Shown here: positions 18,201-25,740 of the stretch, in pieces | Layout of the letters: every line of letters starts with the position of its first letter | Numbering within the stretch: the first letter of the stretch is position 1 | Assembly: GCA_041653995.1 (NCBI GenBank) | Contig: JBAZEK010000005.1 | Span: 39,957 to 103,956, forward strand | DNA length: 64,000 nucleotides | Origin: Dehalococcoidia bacterium | GTDB taxonomy: Bacteria > Chloroflexota > Dehalococcoidia > GIF9 > UBA5629 | Reading direction: 5' to 3' | Notes under the pieces: model-generated | Databases searched by the model: none | Told to the model about the DNA's origin: nothing | What the model saw: only the letters and a program-made list of their open reading frames with translations | Translations under genes and position numbers: made by a program

Positions 18201-18987
18201 GGTGGGCGCCGACCCGGTAACGGGCCGCAACCAGCAGGTGGACCTGGCCTGGGAACAGCTCTGTCTGTCAACCTGGTACCAGCTCCAGATCGCCAAGGAC
18301 GCCGCGTTCACACTGAGGGTCAATCCTGCGGTGAGCAACGCAGGCGCCATCTCCACCGTGACCGGATCGATCCTGATGCAGATGGACGCCACCAACATGA
18401 CTTCACCGGCCGCCTGGATAGCTCCGGGTGCGCTGCCTGAAGCCGGCGCCATCTACTACTGGAGGGTCCGCTCCGCACGTTCAGCCACGCAGCAGTTCGC
18501 TGCCAGCCCGTGGTCTGAGGTTCGCAGCTTCACCGTCAAGGCGGGATTCATCGTCAACACCCCGTACTACGGCGTACAGTTGCTGGCCCCCAACAACGGC
18601 TGCCTCGGCTGCAAAGTAAAGCCGGCCTCCTTCTCATGGAGCCCCTGGAAAGAGGCGACCAAGTATCAGTTCGACCTCGCCAAGGATCCTGAGTTCAAGA
18701 GCCTGGTCGTAACCGCCACCACCACCACCACCGGTTACGAATACGACGGCACCCTGGACTACAGCACCAATTACTTCTGGCGTGTGAAGGCCCTGGAAGT
18801 CAACGGCCAGAACATCCCGAGTGATTGGTCCGCCACCTTCAGCATGCAGACAGAAGCAGCTCCGGAACCGCCGGCGCCTGCTCCTTCAGAGCCTGCAACC
18901 CCGCTGTGGGTCTGGGTCATCATCGCCATCGGCGCCATCCTCGTGATCGTCACCCTCATCCTCATCTTCAAAACCCGCAGGGTGTAA
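15205..18987 (+). CDS. Large secreted, membrane-anchored protein, S-layer candidate
   Basis: A 1260-residue exported protein. ATG at 15205 is chosen because AGGAGG lies just before it and a signal peptide begins there (about residues 1-35). The body contains Asp-box-like beta-propeller motifs such as SSDGGNNW, SRNNGETWNQ and SPDYGDYW. Two FN3-like domains near residues 990-1215 contain YYWRVRSARS and NYFWRVKALEVNG. A Pro-rich linker leads to a transmembrane helix near 1233-1255 and the tail FKTRRV. Codon use is strongly biased, a structured leader precedes it and a strong terminator follows, all consistent with high expression. That fits a major envelope protein, which is inference. Confidence 0.75.
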   Translation: MKTRFPSILGVFAAILMVASFVVPVNIAAPSAVSADPGIMKWDTVSTPMSVSGKNDILNEKDVTIGNFNGMGSSINGMAAGNDGMTIAFIDRTWFDRVSAGVVTAVAPTSTTVGVNNNPAAEWALYPNGGYFTGLYYSTNSGIAATITRDLALVRSPNFPGGANLFQVAIAPDDPKVMAVTSDVGSVGAVAAGTGPVNIWYSSDGGNNWDLAFAGYDFATATYTLGAGTTIRCLDISIDYGGKRDIGFGTVTAAGTGAWYVRSSTGFTTWNQQLSPWSGAAAIDTGIYALKFSPTYSGDSAVALVYSVPAATYFNVAMRDLNMNTTTAYGYTFPGVVVANPTGPAPAGNAVLRNVSLQLPSDFSGQSASLRRAYISLDVNSIVLNSGIYRVDDTTIYTLMDTTTIADKRIYSIAYFGTYASGKLLAGERFGFSCSATVPTWFTDSPTTCPIPCWYPALKPTTGAANIACAAAKTGDGAAIVAWNADGSLGYAATGSQPAEAFGTPWYLQQYAIPVVNDESAFAISRNNGETWNQLVLINTTIDWFNDVAVAPDCTTIYLASSNTNLGLTTCNSFDSVWRATINPNVAAPLPAVPPLGTYWERVYARPTSLMTCPPGPQSDLPILRVVPSCTDKPDGEIVGWAAQNTRAMAWSPDYGDYWATVTPRFAIQDFAFETSTTMYTVNGSGMVQRLPYTGTAWSTNLPTYQSNLETTHTIVAVPDGKVLVGAGAVSSYPVAYSADKGVSFTSGSESISGHGQEHVIFDVDFKNNSFIYVGDDALAATGMGTVYRNTAPSFQRWVDNDMMAAANGNAYIFAAEPLLAWPAPAINPPHIVGQFGLVQAWTGDPQPALYSAHDNITTSVLMDNSAVCRTLKPRDGMPKPGIGWDCLDIFAPITTAGVKFTLEPTSLKYCGCCTLDTNTTLYAIDDESGNWLYAAGLRVNYNAARLLGRMWNFPQYIAALDLTGFGYAPTIRRGMLWAYTDCLAKKGPILKSPADQYLVGADPVTGRNQQVDLAWEQLCLSTWYQLQIAKDAAFTLRVNPAVSNAGAISTVTGSILMQMDATNMTSPAAWIAPGALPEAGAIYYWRVRSARSATQQFAASPWSEVRSFTVKAGFIVNTPYYGVQLLAPNNGCLGCKVKPASFSWSPWKEATKYQFDLAKDPEFKSLVVTATTTTTGYEYDGTLDYSTNYFWRVKALEVNGQNIPSDWSATFSMQTEAAPEPPAPAPSEPATPLWVWVIIAIGAILVIVTLILIFKTRRV

Positions 18988-19013
18988 TCACCACCACACA
19001 GGCACTCGATAGC

Positions 19014-19050
19014 AAAGGAGGGGCGGCGCAAGCCGCCCCTCCTCCTTTTT
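19014..19050 (+). terminator. Strong intrinsic terminator after the S-layer candidate
   Basis: GGAGGGGCGGC-GCAA-GCCGCCCCTCC is a perfect 11-bp GC-rich stem with a GNRA-like loop, followed by TCCTTTTT. It is the clearest rho-independent terminator in the window. Confidence 0.85.
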
Positions 19051-19055
19051 CCCCG

Positions 19056-19141
19056 GTCATTGCGAGGCCGAAGGCCGTGGCAATCCTGTATAGCCGCAAT
19101 CACGCACAAGATTGCTTCGTCACTGCGTTCCTCGCAATGAC
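19056..19141. repeat. REP/MITE-like element, copy 4
   Basis: An 86-bp inverted repeat GTCATTGCGAGGCCGAAGG ... CCTCGCAATGAC, followed by a short extra GCTCGCAATGAC end at about 19155-19166. Confidence 0.85.
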
Positions 19142-19211
19142 AATGTATAAAAGGGGCTCGCAATGACAACGTAATAAATAGCGCTCTCAATGACCGGAGA
19201 ATAAAACATCA

Positions 19212-19240
19212 TTGACAATGCCTTGCCCCTGAAATATGAT
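19212..19240 (+). promoter_or_regulatory. Promoter of the lipoprotein cluster
   Basis: TTGACA at 19212-19217, an exact 17-nt spacer and TATGAT at 19235-19240; predicted start near 19247, 18 nt before the first lipoprotein. Confidence 0.6.
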
Positions 19241-19264
19241 GAATAAAAAAATGCGGGTGGTTTC

Positions 19265-20281
19265 ATGCGTAAATTGTTTGTCTTATCAGTTCTTTTGATC
19301 GTCGCAGCCGGCTGTGTCAAAGTCAATCCCGAGGTGGTTGCCCCGGCGGACCCGGCCGCCATGTCGCTTTCGGAGGTGACCACCGCGGCCGTGGTGGACG
19401 CCCAGGGCCAGGCCATGGGCGTGGCAAGGGAGGACTTCAACGCCGATACCCCCACCATCTATCTGTCCGCCCGCATCAACAATGCGCCTGAGGATACGCT
19501 GGTCACCGCCGCCTGGCTGTTTTTCAAGGACGGCAACAACAGGGAGGTCAACCGGCCGCTGTACGATGATTCCATCACGCTCAAGGGCACCCGTTATTTC
19601 TCCTTCGGCCACCCGCCTCCCTCGGGAGGGGCCTGGGAGACCGGCCAGTACATCATTAAAGTAATTGTCAACGGCAAAGAGTACGCCAACGCCCGTTTCA
19701 AGATCAAGGCGCCGCAGAAGGCCGACGTGCCCGCGCCCACCATCACCTTTTTCAAGGCCGAGCCGGAGGCCATCACCTGGGGCCAGGCCGTGGTGCTGAG
19801 CTGGAGCACGACCGCCGCAACGAAGGTGGACCTCAGCGCGGTGGGCAATGTCCAGTCCGTGGGCAACAAAATAGTCTCCCCGGCCGTCAGCCAGGAGTAT
19901 GTGCTGACCGCCACCAACTCCGTGGGCACGACCACCAAGAAGGTATTCGTGGAGGTGACCTCGTTCACCACCGACAAACCGGAGCTGGTCGTGGTGGACT
20001 TCTGGGTGTCGGGGGACAAGGCCTATTACAAGATCAGGAACGTGGGCGGCGCCGAGGCCAGGGAAACCCGTACAGGCCTTTACGTCAACGGCCTGGCCGC
20101 GGACCAGAGCAGGGTGGAGATACTGGCGCCGGGCCAGGAGAGGAGCTATGCCTTCCCTATATTGAAATGGACCTACGGCACGCAGCGCACCTATAAAATA
20201 CCGGTCAGGGTCTGCGCCGACGATTATAACAATATCAGCGAATACGATAAGGCCAATAACTGCCTGGTGCTCAACTGGTGA
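19265..20281 (+). CDS. Lipoprotein with CARDB-like domain, paralog 1 of 3
   Basis: A 338-residue predicted lipoprotein. The signal peptide ends in the lipobox VAAGC near residue 17. Three modules follow. The N-terminal one, about residues 35-155, includes PTIYLSARINNAPEDT. An Ig-like module, about 160-235, contains PAPTITFFKAEP and ITWGQAVVLSWSTTAAT. The C-terminal CARDB-like one, about 240-335, contains KAYYKIRNVGGAEARETR. The next two genes share the same architecture. Probably a surface-exposed adhesion or binding lipoprotein of the outer face of the membrane; no catalytic motif is seen. Confidence 0.8.
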   Translation: MRKLFVLSVLLIVAAGCVKVNPEVVAPADPAAMSLSEVTTAAVVDAQGQAMGVAREDFNADTPTIYLSARINNAPEDTLVTAAWLFFKDGNNREVNRPLYDDSITLKGTRYFSFGHPPPSGGAWETGQYIIKVIVNGKEYANARFKIKAPQKADVPAPTITFFKAEPEAITWGQAVVLSWSTTAATKVDLSAVGNVQSVGNKIVSPAVSQEYVLTATNSVGTTTKKVFVEVTSFTTDKPELVVVDFWVSGDKAYYKIRNVGGAEARETRTGLYVNGLAADQSRVEILAPGQERSYAFPILKWTYGTQRTYKIPVRVCADDYNNISEYDKANNCLVLNW

Positions 20282-20345
20282 TTCCTTGACACCCTTATAG
20301 CCGTCCCTTATCATTACAGCATCACGCTGACCGGAGGTGGTTCCC

Positions 20346-21947
20346 ATGAGCAGATACCGTTATTTTATTTCAGCTTTATTATTGATAGTCACACTGATAG
20401 CTGTGCCGGGCTGCGTCAAGGTCAGGGTGGCCGACCAGAACGGCCCTTCGGCCGCGGTCAGCGATGCCACGCTGGCCAACGCGGTTGACAGGGACGGGCG
20501 TCCGATCAACGCCTCCACCACATTCCTGGTCAATGCCGAGGTGATCTACCTCTCGGTCAGGTTGAATAACGCGCCCGCCAACACGCAGGTGCTGGTCAAG
20601 CTCACTTACCTGGGCGGCGAGGTCCCCAACCTGGCCAACACCACCATGTACAACAACACACAGACCGGACAGGGCACGGGCTATCTGGCCTTTGCCATGA
20701 ACCCGCCGCCGGGCGGCTTCCCCCAGGGCGACTATACGGTATCGGTCACGGCCAACGGACAGGAGGTGACCAGCACGCCTTTCAAGGTCGAAAACCTGGC
20801 GGCGCAGAAGGGCTGGCCGCGCATCAACAAATTCTCGGCTTCGCCCACCACGGTGCCGCAGGGTCAGTCGGTCACGCTTACCTGGGATATCAGCGACGCC
20901 ACCCGCATCAGCCTGCAGCCTGAGATCGGCTCCATACCGGCCGTGGGAACGCGCAGCGTGACGCCCATGGTGACCACCACCTACCAGGTGACCGCCTCCA
21001 ACGACGCCGGGGCCACCAAGAGCGAGGCGACGGTCTACGTGACCGCGCCGCTGGCCGGGCAGCCGGACCTGACCGTTTTACAAGCCTGGCTGGAAGGGAA
21101 GATGATATATTACAGGATCAAGAACGCGGGCAAGATCGATTCCCCCCAGACCTATTCGCGCCTGTACGTGGACAACCTGTTCCCGCCCATGGGCGGGGAG
21201 AGCTTCGTGGACGTATTGAAGCCCGGCCAGGAGAAGGTGCTCAACTTCTCCAGCTACGAATGGCCGTACGGAGCGGACACGGGCGGGATGGGGTCATGGA
21301 ACCCCGATGTGGACGTTGTCTATGACCCCAGCATCCAGAACCACACGGTCAAGGTGTGCGCCGACGCCAAAGACCAGGCCACCGAGACCAATGAGAATAA
21401 CAACTGCATATACAAGATCTGGGGCAACCTGTGGAACTACGACCTGCTGCCCATAGCGCACCTGCCCACCTACTACAACAGCTGGGACAGGCTCGATTAT
21501 ACCGAGGGGCTGACCGAGGGCGACAGTAAGGGCGCCCACATCAAGATGTCGGACGGCTCGCTGGAGATGGTGCCCGAGGCCAAGCCGCAGGGATTTATCC
21601 GCGGCAAATGGGGCATCTTCTATATGGACCCCTACGGCGTGACAAGGGTCTACCGCATACTCGTCCCGCCCAAGCTGCATTTTAAAGCGAGAGTCGGGCT
21701 TTCCAACTACGCCACGGGCAGCGACGGGGTCACCTTCAAGCTCGGCTTCCTGGACTCCACCGACACGCTGCGCTGGCTGGGTGAAAAGAAGATGACTGTG
21801 CCGGGGCAATTCGAGGACTGGGACCTGGACCTGAGCGACCAGCAGGGCGCTCTGGGGTTCTTCCTGCTGCAGGTGGACGCCGGCAACAGCTACGCCAAAG
21901 ACTACGCCATCTGGAAGGAAGCCAGGCTGATCCAGGTCAGCGACTAG
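20346..21947 (+). CDS. Lipoprotein with CARDB-like domain, paralog 2 of 3
   Basis: A 533-residue predicted lipoprotein with signal peptide and lipobox VPGC near residue 20. The ATG at 20346 is used because GGAGGTGG (20333-20340) is its ribosome-binding site; a longer frame would start inside that site. Modules parallel paralog 1: VIYLSVRLNNAPANT, then VPQGQSVTLTWDISDAT, then a CARDB-like domain with IYYRIKNAGKIDSPQTYS. It carries an extra C-terminal domain of about 190 residues (from YDLLPIAHLPTYYNSW) that paralogs 1 and 3 lack. Function unknown. Confidence 0.8.
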   Translation: MSRYRYFISALLLIVTLIAVPGCVKVRVADQNGPSAAVSDATLANAVDRDGRPINASTTFLVNAEVIYLSVRLNNAPANTQVLVKLTYLGGEVPNLANTTMYNNTQTGQGTGYLAFAMNPPPGGFPQGDYTVSVTANGQEVTSTPFKVENLAAQKGWPRINKFSASPTTVPQGQSVTLTWDISDATRISLQPEIGSIPAVGTRSVTPMVTTTYQVTASNDAGATKSEATVYVTAPLAGQPDLTVLQAWLEGKMIYYRIKNAGKIDSPQTYSRLYVDNLFPPMGGESFVDVLKPGQEKVLNFSSYEWPYGADTGGMGSWNPDVDVVYDPSIQNHTVKVCADAKDQATETNENNNCIYKIWGNLWNYDLLPIAHLPTYYNSWDRLDYTEGLTEGDSKGAHIKMSDGSLEMVPEAKPQGFIRGKWGIFYMDPYGVTRVYRILVPPKLHFKARVGLSNYATGSDGVTFKLGFLDSTDTLRWLGEKKMTVPGQFEDWDLDLSDQQGALGFFLLQVDAGNSYAKDYAIWKEARLIQVSD

Positions 21948-21983
21948 AGTTGCAGGCAAAACCGGTACATTAGAGCGTGACCT

Positions 21984-22067
21984 GTCATTGCGAGCGAAGC
22001 GAAGCAATCCTGTGTGTGATTGCGAGTACGCAGGATTGCCGCGTCGCCTGCGGCTCCTCGCAATGAC
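21984..22067. repeat. REP/MITE-like element, copy 5
   Basis: An 84-bp inverted repeat GTCATTGCGAGCGAAGCGAA ... CTCCTCGCAATGAC between lipoprotein paralogs 2 and 3. Confidence 0.85.
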
Positions 22068-22137
22068 GAAGTGAAAATAGGGCTCTCAATGGAGGGGTGG
22101 AAACAGCGCCCTTAATAATGCTGGAAGGTTAAATGCG

Positions 22138-23103
22138 ATGAAAACGATTAAGTGCCTGCTGGTCCTTGCTCTTGTGCTGCTATCCCTGTCCGCCTGTGCC
22201 GCGCGTCCCGCCGCGGTCTTCACCACGCTGGTCGACTCCGACGGTCGCCCGCTCAACAGCGCCACGGTCTTCAGCGTGGATACGCCGCGCATCATCTGCT
22301 CGGTGGGCACGGCGGGCCTTCCCGTCACGGGGGAGCTCAGCGCCGCATGGCTTTACGGCGGCAGCGACGGGTGGAAAACGATTAAAGAGGAGACTCTGGC
22401 CGTAGCCGGCGGACCCTACCTCATATTTCCGGCCGACGCGCCCGTCACCGGCTGGGTTCCCGGCGAATACATTGTGAAGCTTTACCTGGACGGCCGGGAG
22501 GTATCGTCGGCCGGGTTCACCGTGCGGCTGTCACCGGATGTTGCCCTGCCCGTGATCAGCAACTTCTCGGCGGTGCCCGACAGCATCACGGCCGGTCAGT
22601 CGCTGACATTGAGCTGGAACGTGAGGGACGCCAGCAGCGTTGTCATCCAGCCCGGCATCGGCGCCGTCAGCGCCGGCGGCAGCAGGCTGGTCAGCCCCGC
22701 GGCCGACACGACCTACACGCTGACCGCGCTCAACAGCGGCGGGTCCTCCATGAAGTCCGTCAGCGTCACCGTGCTTCCCTTCCCGACCACACACGCTTCG
22801 CTGACTGCGATCGACCTTTTCCGCGAGGCGCGCATGGTATATTACACGGTGAGCAATACGGGTGACGCAAAGTCCCTGGCGTCGAGCTCAGAGCTGTATG
22901 TGGGCAAGAACGTGGCGGCGACAGGTTACATACCCCCCATGGCGCCGGGCGAGACCAGGACGCTGGTCTTCGGCGCTTACAGCTGGGGCTACTCTTCCGA
23001 TATGGCGGCCACTGTTTGCGTGGATGCCGGCGGCGAAAACGGGCCGGCCGGCACGGAAGGAAAATGCCTTACCAGAGTATTGCCCGGCGTAAGGGTTTTC
23101 TGA
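22138..23103 (+). CDS. Lipoprotein with CARDB-like domain, paralog 3 of 3
   Basis: A 321-residue predicted lipoprotein with lipobox LSAC near residue 20. It repeats the plan of the two preceding genes: TLVDSDGRPLNSATVFSVDT, then PVISNFSAVPDSITAGQSLT and LSWNVRDASSVVIQPGIG, then a C-terminal domain with MVYYTVSNTGDAKSLASS. GGAAGG precedes the ATG. The three genes look like successive tandem duplicates, now well diverged. The REP element between 2 and 3 separates it from the others, so its transcription may be independent. Confidence 0.78.
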   Translation: MKTIKCLLVLALVLLSLSACAARPAAVFTTLVDSDGRPLNSATVFSVDTPRIICSVGTAGLPVTGELSAAWLYGGSDGWKTIKEETLAVAGGPYLIFPADAPVTGWVPGEYIVKLYLDGREVSSAGFTVRLSPDVALPVISNFSAVPDSITAGQSLTLSWNVRDASSVVIQPGIGAVSAGGSRLVSPAADTTYTLTALNSGGSSMKSVSVTVLPFPTTHASLTAIDLFREARMVYYTVSNTGDAKSLASSSELYVGKNVAATGYIPPMAPGETRTLVFGAYSWGYSSDMAATVCVDAGGENGPAGTEGKCLTRVLPGVRVF

Positions 23104-23165
23104 TTACAGGTTGGGATTCAGTGGCGGGATTTTATTAATTCGGCATTGCCGGTTTTTATTAATTC

Positions 23166-23249
23166 GTCATTGCGAGCGGAGCGAAGCAATCTTGTGCGTG
23201 ATTGCGTGTATACAGGATTGCCGCGTCGCCTGCGGCTCCTCGCAATGAC
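23166..23249. repeat. REP/MITE-like element, copy 6
   Basis: An 84-bp inverted repeat GTCATTGCGAGCGGAGCGAA ... CTCCTCGCAATGAC directly upstream of the M28-like peptidase, ending about 10 nt before its ribosome-binding site. Confidence 0.85.
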
Positions 23250-23277
23250 CGAAAGAATTTCAAGGAGGTAGTATCAC

Positions 23278-25278
23278 ATGACGTGTGAAGCCAAGAGCTG
23301 TCCTTTCAAAGCCAACCGCCCCCTCATAGTCTCCCTGCTCGTCTCGCTGGGGCTATCCATCCTCTTCTCGGCTTTTCCCTTCCTGGCGGCGCTGGCGCTG
23401 GACAAGTCCGGCCTGGGGCTGGCCCTGTTCATGACGTGGTACTTCCTCTTCCCGCCGCTGGTCATCTTCCTGGTGACGCTCTGGATCAACGCCCGCCAAC
23501 CGTTCTGGCTGCGCACGCTGGGAACGGTCTGGCTGAGCCTCGCCGTATGGTTCCTGCTGCAGTACCTGCTGTCGGCGCTGGCCGGGCTGAGCGTGATAGT
23601 CCGCCTGCTGGCCATGCCGGCCGCGTTCACCGGCAATTCCCTGCCCTTCCTGGTCGCGGGCCTGATACCGGCGGCGGCCGGGGTCATCCTCTACGCATTG
23701 GGGCCCCGTGCGGCCAGGCCGAAAGACAGGCCTGCGCTGGCCTGGAGCGCCCTGGGCCTGCTGCTGGTCATCTCGCTGATACTGGCGCCCATCTCGGTGA
23801 TCGCCACATCCACCCCGCCCGTCAAGAGCGCCGATCCAGCATCAGTCCCCTCGCAAAACCGCATCATGAAACTGATCGGCGACGTCTATACCATAGGCGA
23901 GCGCAGGCCGGGCTCGCAGGCCGACCAGGCCGCCATCGTCTACCTGCGGATGATGCTGGAGCTGTCAGGCTTCAAGCAGGTCTATGTCGAGAAGTGCAAT
24001 TTCGACTACTGGGAGCCTGTGAAGTGGGGCGTGACGGTGCAGCCGGGCACGGAGGCGTCCTGGCAGCCCGAGTCCTTCTACGTGCCCTACAGCGGTCCCG
24101 CCGAATGGGGCGGCAGCGAGGCCGAGGTCGTTTACCTGGGCAATATCTCAAAACCCGACTGGCAGGATATCGAGAATAAAATAGTCCTTGTGGATATACC
24201 GCCTACCGATGTGAGCTGGGACCAGATGAAGCTCTTCAGCTACATGGCCTACGAGCCTGAAAACGCACTCAAAGGCTGGGGGCATCCCTATCCCATCGGC
24301 TGGATGATGAAATACATATCCTTCTACAAACAGGCAGAGGCGCGGCATCCCGCCGGCATCATCGGCATACTGCGCGGCTACCCTGAGATGGGCAAATTCA
24401 CCTACTACGCCCCCTATGACGGAGAGATGAGAAGCATACCCGGCATGTACCTGATGGAGGAGGCGGGGGACAAGCTCAAGGCGCAGGTGGCCGCCGGAAA
24501 GACCACCGTTAGAATAGAGCTGGATGCCAGGACCGCCCCCGGCGCGGGCGAGAGCGCCAACGTTTACGGGGTGCTGCCCGGCCGCAGCGAGGACGCCATT
24601 ATTTTCCACTCGCACCACGATTCGCCCTGGAGGAGCGGTGTGGAGGACAGCAGCGGCGTCGGCATGGTGCTGGCGCTGGCCGGCTATTACGCGCAGGTCC
24701 CCGAATCCGAAAGGCCCTTCACCATGATCTTCCTCTTCACCGGGGGACATATGGTGGGCGGGGCGACCAACGATGTATTCATCGAGAAACACAGGGACGG
24801 CATCATGAAGCAGGCGCTTTACGATATCGCCATCGAGCATATCTCGGACGACTACGTGCCGCCGGCCGAGCCGGCGGGCGGCGCCGAGCCGCGCGGCGTT
24901 TTCATCACGGAGAACCCGGTCACGGTCAGCCTGTATGCCGCATCGGTGGCCGATGCCGGGCTTACGCGCACGCTGGTCTTCCCCACCGGAACGCCGCTGG
25001 GCGTGCCCACCGATGCGCAGCATTTCGGACGCGCCGGCCTGCCCGTGGTCAGCCTGATCAGCGGTCCCGTGTGGCTGTTCGACGACGACGATACCATGGA
25101 GCGCGTGCACAGGCCGTCGCTGGAGCCCATGGCGCGGATGTATATCGACTTCGTCAGCCGCCTGGCCGCCACGCCTGCCTTCCTGCTGCGTTTCAATATC
25201 ACCTGGCCGCTTCTGGCGCTGCTGCTGGCGGTCATGAGCGTGCTGGCGGCCTTTTTCCTGGCGTATCGAAAAGAATAG
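23278..25278 (+). CDS. Membrane-bound M28-family peptidase-like protein
   Basis: A 666-residue protein. About five transmembrane segments lie within residues 15-190, followed by a large extracytoplasmic domain (the PA-like part near 270-420, the M28 core near 425-630) and a final helix at about 640-660. The zinc-site motif HSHHDSP near residue 445 and VEDSSGVGM after it fit M28 aminopeptidases. The conserved Glu-Glu pair that follows in M28 enzymes is not visible: the matching stretch reads FTGGHMVGG. The protein may therefore be catalytically altered or inactive. An AAGGAGG site precedes the ATG. Confidence 0.75.
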   Translation: MTCEAKSCPFKANRPLIVSLLVSLGLSILFSAFPFLAALALDKSGLGLALFMTWYFLFPPLVIFLVTLWINARQPFWLRTLGTVWLSLAVWFLLQYLLSALAGLSVIVRLLAMPAAFTGNSLPFLVAGLIPAAAGVILYALGPRAARPKDRPALAWSALGLLLVISLILAPISVIATSTPPVKSADPASVPSQNRIMKLIGDVYTIGERRPGSQADQAAIVYLRMMLELSGFKQVYVEKCNFDYWEPVKWGVTVQPGTEASWQPESFYVPYSGPAEWGGSEAEVVYLGNISKPDWQDIENKIVLVDIPPTDVSWDQMKLFSYMAYEPENALKGWGHPYPIGWMMKYISFYKQAEARHPAGIIGILRGYPEMGKFTYYAPYDGEMRSIPGMYLMEEAGDKLKAQVAAGKTTVRIELDARTAPGAGESANVYGVLPGRSEDAIIFHSHHDSPWRSGVEDSSGVGMVLALAGYYAQVPESERPFTMIFLFTGGHMVGGATNDVFIEKHRDGIMKQALYDIAIEHISDDYVPPAEPAGGAEPRGVFITENPVTVSLYAASVADAGLTRTLVFPTGTPLGVPTDAQHFGRAGLPVVSLISGPVWLFDDDDTMERVHRPSLEPMARMYIDFVSRLAATPAFLLRFNITWPLLALLLAVMSVLAAFFLAYRKE

Positions 25279-25279
25279 C

Positions 25280-25650
25280 GTCATTGCGAGGCCGAAGGCC
25301 GCGGCAATCCGGTGCACGCGCAATCACGCACAAGATTGCTTCGTCACTGCGTTCCTCGCAATGACATGTTCAGGGTCGCTCGCAATGACCGGACAGCAAA
25401 CAGTCATTGCGAGGCCGAAGGCCGCGGCAATCCGGTGTACGCGCAATAACGCACAAGATTGCTTCGTCACTGCGTTCCTCGCAATGACATTTTTGACGGG
25501 CGCAATGACATGTTCAGGGTCGCTCGCAATGACCGGACAGCAAACAGTCATTGCGAGGAGCCGAATGCGACGTGGCAATCCGGTGTACGCGCAATAACGC
25601 ACAAGATTGCTTCGTCACTGCGTTCCTCGCAATGACATTTTCGGGGGCGC
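25280..25650. repeat. Cluster of three REP/MITE-like elements (copies 7-9)
   Basis: Full inverted repeats lie at 25280-25365, 25403-25488 and 25547-25636, separated by short stretches containing extra CTCGCAATGAC ends. Starts are 123 and 144 bp apart, and neighbouring copies also share their linkers (GGACAGCAAACAGTCATTGC), which points to tandem duplication of element plus linker. The 460-bp gap holds nothing else except the promoter at its right end. Confidence 0.85.
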
Positions 25651-25675
25651 TCGCAATGACATGTTCTCGCCGAAC

Positions 25676-25703
25676 TTGTCTAATACATGCGAGGCGTATA
25701 AAA
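25676..25703 (+). promoter_or_regulatory. Promoter of the ManNAc3NAcA-type sugar operon
   Basis: TTGTCT at 25676-25681, a 16-nt spacer and TATAAA at 25698-25703. The predicted leader of about 30 nt contains AAAAGGA. Confidence 0.5.
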
Positions 25704-25740
25704 TACCGCATGCGTCTGTCTAAAAGGACGCCTGTCTGAA

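Noticed and set aside
19286..20347. Open frame on the minus strand (353 codons)
   Set aside because: Opposite lipoprotein paralog 1, which has a lipobox and paralogs; the antisense product has no features.
24148..25323. Long open frame on the minus strand (391 codons)
   Set aside because: Antisense to the M28-like gene and ends in a REP element; product rich in Arg/His/Gly without domains.
25280..25650. Three regularly spaced repeats suggesting a CRISPR array
   Set aside because: Units are 86-bp inverted repeats at uneven spacing with shared, non-unique linkers; no cas genes.
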